DNA of 64,000 nt from CAWCDJ01 sp963796675 (lineage in GTDB: Bacteria > Acidobacteriota > Terriglobia > Bryobacterales > Bryobacteraceae). The notes beneath the pieces were generated by a model. That model saw only the letters and a program-made list of their open reading frames with translations, did not search any database and was not told where the DNA came from. The stretch is taken from assembly GCA_963796675.1 (NCBI GenBank), contig CAWCMS010000008.1, positions 620,001 to 684,000 of the forward strand. Direction: 5' to 3'. Below are positions 60,834 through 64,000 of the stretch, piece after piece (positions within the stretch are counted from its first letter, which is position 1; every line of letters begins with the position of its first letter). The position numbers and the translations under genes are program-made.

Positions 60834-62695
60834 GCCAGAATCCTCAAACCCGCTCTCGGCGGCCATTCTTTCAACGGCTCCCTTCTCTGGCGCGTCTTCG
60901 CCACCAGTTGCGTGAAGCTGTTGAGCGAAGCGTAGAGCGCCAGGAAATGTTCGATCACGCTGGCGAACAGATAGACGCCGCCGCCGACAAACTGTTCTTC
61001 GTCGAGCTCCATTTCGACGCGGATGCCGCGGGCGAAGGCAATGCCGTTCTCCGAAACCACGCGGGCGAAGTGCGGCTTGCTGTCGAGTCTCGCGATGCCC
61101 TCGATCATCCGCTGGGAAAACGGCGACTCCGTGAAATCGTACAGGCGCAGGATCTGCTGCAGCGCGCTCCGCCCGCTCTCGACCAGCGAAAGGTAATTGA
61201 GCGAGAGGTGCGAAATGAGCTGCCAGAGCGCCATCCTGGTAGTCGGCGGACGCAGCGGCATGGTGGGCTTCGTCAGGGCGACGATGCGCTTGATGGGCGC
61301 GTTGCCTTCGAGCTCGAAATCGCCGTCCTCGTTACCCCAGGGCAGCCGGGCCGGCAGGTTGCGATTGGTGCACGTCGTGTAGATCGTGAGGGTATCGGTC
61401 TTCGGCAGGGCCGGACGCATGGAGCGGTCCACCAGCGACAAATAAATGTCCGACCCTTCATCGTTGAGGCGCGAAGCCATCCTCCGGTTGGCGATCCAGA
61501 AGCAGTCCTGGCTCACCTCGGTTTCGTGCCGGTACGAGTAGAACGGGCGGTAATTCACGATCTGCCGCGTGGAGGGGTCGATCGTGCCGACCTGATCCAC
61601 CGAGAATATCTCGACCGCGAGCGGCCGCCGGATGTCGGGCCGTACGGGGTATTCGTATTTCCGCTGGTCGAACAGGATCGGCTCGGCTGTCTGCGGAAAG
61701 AGATTGATGATGGGGACGCAGCCCAGGCGGAACACCTTGGAGGTGATCCCGATCTCCAGGCGTTCGCGTCGGTCTTCGTCCACTGCGGTCGAAAAAACGA
61801 AGAGGAACTCCGCCTGGTTGGTGAACCCGCCTTCGAAAATCTCGCCGAGCGGCCGTGGTTTGCCGTCTTCGCCGGGAGGTCCCACGATGTCCACGAAAAG
61901 GAACTTCGAGGGCATGGCGAAGAACTCCTGCAGGGTACGGTAGCCCGGGAAGGAGCGGTGCGGGTACGGGAGCATCGCGTCGGCCTCCGCAAACCCCGCG
62001 GGCCGCAGGCAGGAGGCCGGCAGCGTGACCGCTGGTATTCGCGGGTTGCCCGGATCGCGAACCACGATGCGAGTGAGTTTCGAGCAGAGCTGTTCGTAGA
62101 GCGCGTGTACCAGGCTGTTCTCGCCGGTCAGGTGGAAGCGCAGGCTGCCGATTTCGAGCTTGGGCAACGGCGCATCCGGATTGCTCGTGATCGCCAGGCG
62201 AATGACGAAGGGCTCGGACGCCTTGATGGTGGGCTTCACGCGGTCCGGCGTGCGCCATTCGGCAGCTGTTACCGCGAGCGGCCAGATCGTGAGATCGGAG
62301 CAAGTGCGGAACTTGCAAGGCACGCCGCCGACCGGCCGCGAATACAGCACCGTCTCGCGCGGAATCTCGAGGCCCGTGGTCAGCTTGCCGTGCTCCAGGT
62401 CGATACCGAATTCGGCGATCGCCATCGATGGAATCGGCCGGATCAGGTGCGGATAGACGATCCCCAGGATGGCCTCGGTGATTTCCGGAAAATCGTCGTC
62501 GAGTTTCAGGTGAATGCGGCCGGCGAGCAACGCAAAGGCCTGCAGCAGGCGCTCTACGTGCGGATCGCCCGCTTCGTTGGCGGCGTCGAACTGGAGGCGC
62601 GAAGCGATCTTGGGGTATTTCTCGGCGAACTCCGCGCCCATATCGCGGAGGAAGCTGAGCTCGCGTTCGTAATAGAGCAGCAGCTCATCCCGCAT
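60830..62695 (-). CDS. tssF: type VI secretion baseplate subunit TssF
   Basis: A 621-aa protein, full length for the VasA/ImpG family. MRDELLLYYERELSFLRDMG is the diagnostic N-terminus, and DPHVERLLQAFALLAGRI follows. Later family segments are YRPFYSYRH and LSHLSLNYLSL. It forms the baseplate wedge with two copies per TssG. Its ATG overlaps the end of tssE by 11 bp, and its stop overlaps tssG by 4 bp, so the baseplate genes are tightly coupled. Confidence 0.94.
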   Translation of the reverse strand: MRDELLLYYERELSFLRDMGAEFAEKYPKIASRLQFDAANEAGDPHVERLLQAFALLAGRIHLKLDDDFPEITEAILGIVYPHLIRPIPSMAIAEFGIDLEHGKLTTGLEIPRETVLYSRPVGGVPCKFRTCSDLTIWPLAVTAAEWRTPDRVKPTIKASEPFVIRLAITSNPDAPLPKLEIGSLRFHLTGENSLVHALYEQLCSKLTRIVVRDPGNPRIPAVTLPASCLRPAGFAEADAMLPYPHRSFPGYRTLQEFFAMPSKFLFVDIVGPPGEDGKPRPLGEIFEGGFTNQAEFLFVFSTAVDEDRRERLEIGITSKVFRLGCVPIINLFPQTAEPILFDQRKYEYPVRPDIRRPLAVEIFSVDQVGTIDPSTRQIVNYRPFYSYRHETEVSQDCFWIANRRMASRLNDEGSDIYLSLVDRSMRPALPKTDTLTIYTTCTNRNLPARLPWGNEDGDFELEGNAPIKRIVALTKPTMPLRPPTTRMALWQLISHLSLNYLSLVESGRSALQQILRLYDFTESPFSQRMIEGIARLDSKPHFARVVSENGIAFARGIRVEMELDEEQFVGGGVYLFASVIEHFLALYASLNSFTQLVAKTRQRREPLKEWPPRAGLRILA

Positions 62696-63176
62696 TCTGG
62701 ACCTCGTACTGCCCGCTGGTGAGCTGCAGAACCGTGTCGAAGGAGACGTGCTCCGGTTCGGGATCCATCAGCAGCAGGCCTTCGATGCGGAAGCGCAGGG
62801 TTCGGGTGCCCGCCGATTCCGATTCGAGCGGGACGATCCGCGCCTTGGCGATGCGTGGTTCGAACAGCTTCACGGCGCTCTGAAGCTGCCGGATGAGCTT
62901 CGACTTATCGTTCGGTGTGGCGATGCTGAAGCCGGTGAAATCGGGTAGGCCGAACATATAGACGGAGCGGTTCAGCTCCTTGAGTCCCTCGTCGGGCGGG
63001 ACGGCGATGCGCCGCGTGTTGAGCAGCCATTCGAGGTCGCGGCGTACAGCATCGTGCAGCATGCGTTCGGACTGCGTGCGGGTCGGCGGCACTTCCTTCG
63101 AATTGCGCGGATCCAGATCGATCAGCCGGTCCAGGACGGACAGGGTAACCGCCGTGTCTGTGAAGGATTGCGCCAT
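62685..63176 (-). CDS. tssE: type VI secretion baseplate subunit TssE (gp25-like)
   Basis: A 163-aa protein with a gp25/GPW-like lysozyme-related fold that nucleates sheath assembly. VLDRLIDLDP at the N-terminus, DLEWLLNTRR (the EWLLNTR-type motif of TssE) and LRFRIEGLLLMDP near the end are typical. It begins 4 bp downstream of the tssA stop. Confidence 0.92.
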   Translation of the reverse strand: MAQSFTDTAVTLSVLDRLIDLDPRNSKEVPPTRTQSERMLHDAVRRDLEWLLNTRRIAVPPDEGLKELNRSVYMFGLPDFTGFSIATPNDKSKLIRQLQSAVKLFEPRIAKARIVPLESESAGTRTLRFRIEGLLLMDPEPEHVSFDTVLQLTSGQYEVQNAG

Positions 63177-63180
63177 GGGT

Positions 63181-64000
63181 TCAGATCGTCAGAGCCTGGA
63201 CCGGGTCGAGACGGCAGATGCGCTCGAACATGGCTTGTTTGGCCTTGGCGTCTCCCTGGATCTTCTTGCTGTTCTGCACCAGGAATGTCAGCGCACCTGC
63301 CACCATTTCGCGATCTTCCCAGTCTTCGAGCTTATGGGCTTCGATGGCGGCGGCCAGATCGTCGAGCAGCGGCTGGGCGATGGGTCCTTGCCCGCCGCAA
63401 TGCAGATCTGCGCGAGTTGCAGCTTACGCTGGAAGCGGCCGCGGCCGCTCAACTGCTTCTCCACCTCGCGTTGCAGAATGGTCACGGCCTTTTGAGCCTG
63501 CCCGGCGCGCATGGCTTCGAGCGCCAGCGGGTGGGCGTCCACAAACTTCTTCTGCCAGCCGGGAGCGCGGCCGCTCTCGATCACCGGAGCGCGCGGCGGT
63601 TCGGCCAGGGGCGCGGCGCCGGAGGGCTCGGCGAGAATCTCGCGCAGCCACTCCTAAGTCTGCGGATTGGCCGCCGGAGTATCGTCGCTGAGCGTGGCTT
63701 CGAGCAGGTTCGGCAGATCGCGCAGCAGCGTGCGCAGCTCCGAGCGAATGGCGATCGCGATGGCGCGATAATCGTCGCCGAGCGCCACACACGCCTCCAC
63801 CACGAAGCGCTGCAGGTCGAGCCAGGCCCGCCCGCATGGCAATGCCATCATCGATTCGGCCAGTTGCAGCAGTTCCACCCACTTGTTGTGGAGCGCCAGC
63901 GCTTTGATCTGCTGGCGGAGATCGCTCGGAGGCGCTTCGAGCACGGTGGGATCGTTCGAGGCCCGCAACTCGCCCCAGCGCAGTCCGCGCAGCATCAGGT
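63181..64000 (-). CDS. tssA: type VI secretion protein TssA-like (partial, with an in-frame stop)
   Basis: The frame enters from the right edge (the first readable part includes MLRGLRWGELRASND) and ends at the TGA at 63181. Helical repeats such as VVEACVALGDDYRAIA and EAMRAGQAQKAVTILQREV are of the VasJ/ImpA C-terminal type, which caps or primes the sheath and tail tube. A TAG at 63654-63656 interrupts the frame between NPQT and EWLREI without a shift in frame. A further frame change lies near 63390, after which it runs to CRLDPVQALTI. The N-terminal part is outside the window. Confidence 0.75.

Overview
The window is high-GC bacterial chromosomal DNA, most likely from an acidobacterium of the Solibacter/Bryobacter group. 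The case rests on gene content: an acidobacterial-type VWFA-related secreted protein (2923-3915), a protein with the C-terminal pattern typical of Solibacter exported proteins (40496-41992), an ECF sigma factor coupled to a Ser/Thr kinase with TPR-like repeats (44192-47160), and many secreted peptidases and glycan-active enzymes. This is inference from family knowledge; no rRNA is present.

Layout. 1-6.7 kb: pgsA (cut by the left edge), a sulfatase-fold protein lacking catalytic residues, a small monoheme cytochrome, an AlkA-type glycosylase, a VWFA protein, an RmlD-like reductase, a DUF2490-like outer-membrane protein and a formylglycine-generating-type enzyme. 6.7-15.6 kb: an intact GH95 alpha-L-fucosidase, then a rearranged second copy of it. 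The second copy is split by a lower-GC island of about 4.2 kb (GT-C membrane glycosyltransferase, small exported protein, beta-helix protein) and carries internal deletions and an inverted segment of about 142 bp. 15.3-22.7 kb: a cell-wall signalling cluster of FhaA-like protein, 35-aa membrane peptide, PP2C phosphatase, Ser/Thr kinase, one polypeptide fusing a RodA/FtsW (SEDS) polymerase to a penicillin-binding transpeptidase, and a second FHA protein. 22.7-27.4 kb: MFS exporter, ankyrin protein, amino-acid permease and aminotransferase.

27.4-38.3 kb is a minus-strand run: M14 peptidase, SET protein, M28 peptidase, then valS, nadC, birA, coaX and a hypothetical gene, mostly linked by 4-bp stop/start overlaps. 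38.5-51.7 kb: a NarL-type two-component pair; two secreted proteins (one with HExxH) divergent from an ECF sigma/kinase operon; rpsT; a second M28 peptidase; and cysDN of sulfate activation. 51.7-64 kb: part of a type VI secretion locus read right to left (tssA, tssE, tssF, tssG, clpV, vgrG, a LysM protein, a protein with an HExxH motif, and an exported protein), whose last three genes look like an effector module.

Many conserved genes (valS, nadC, birA, coaX, rodA-pbp, cysD, both M28 genes, clpV, vgrG) are broken by frame changes, mostly equivalent to one extra base. Essential genes are affected, so I read these as consensus sequence errors and annotate the genes across them. The GH95 second copy is different: its deletions and inversion are true rearrangements.
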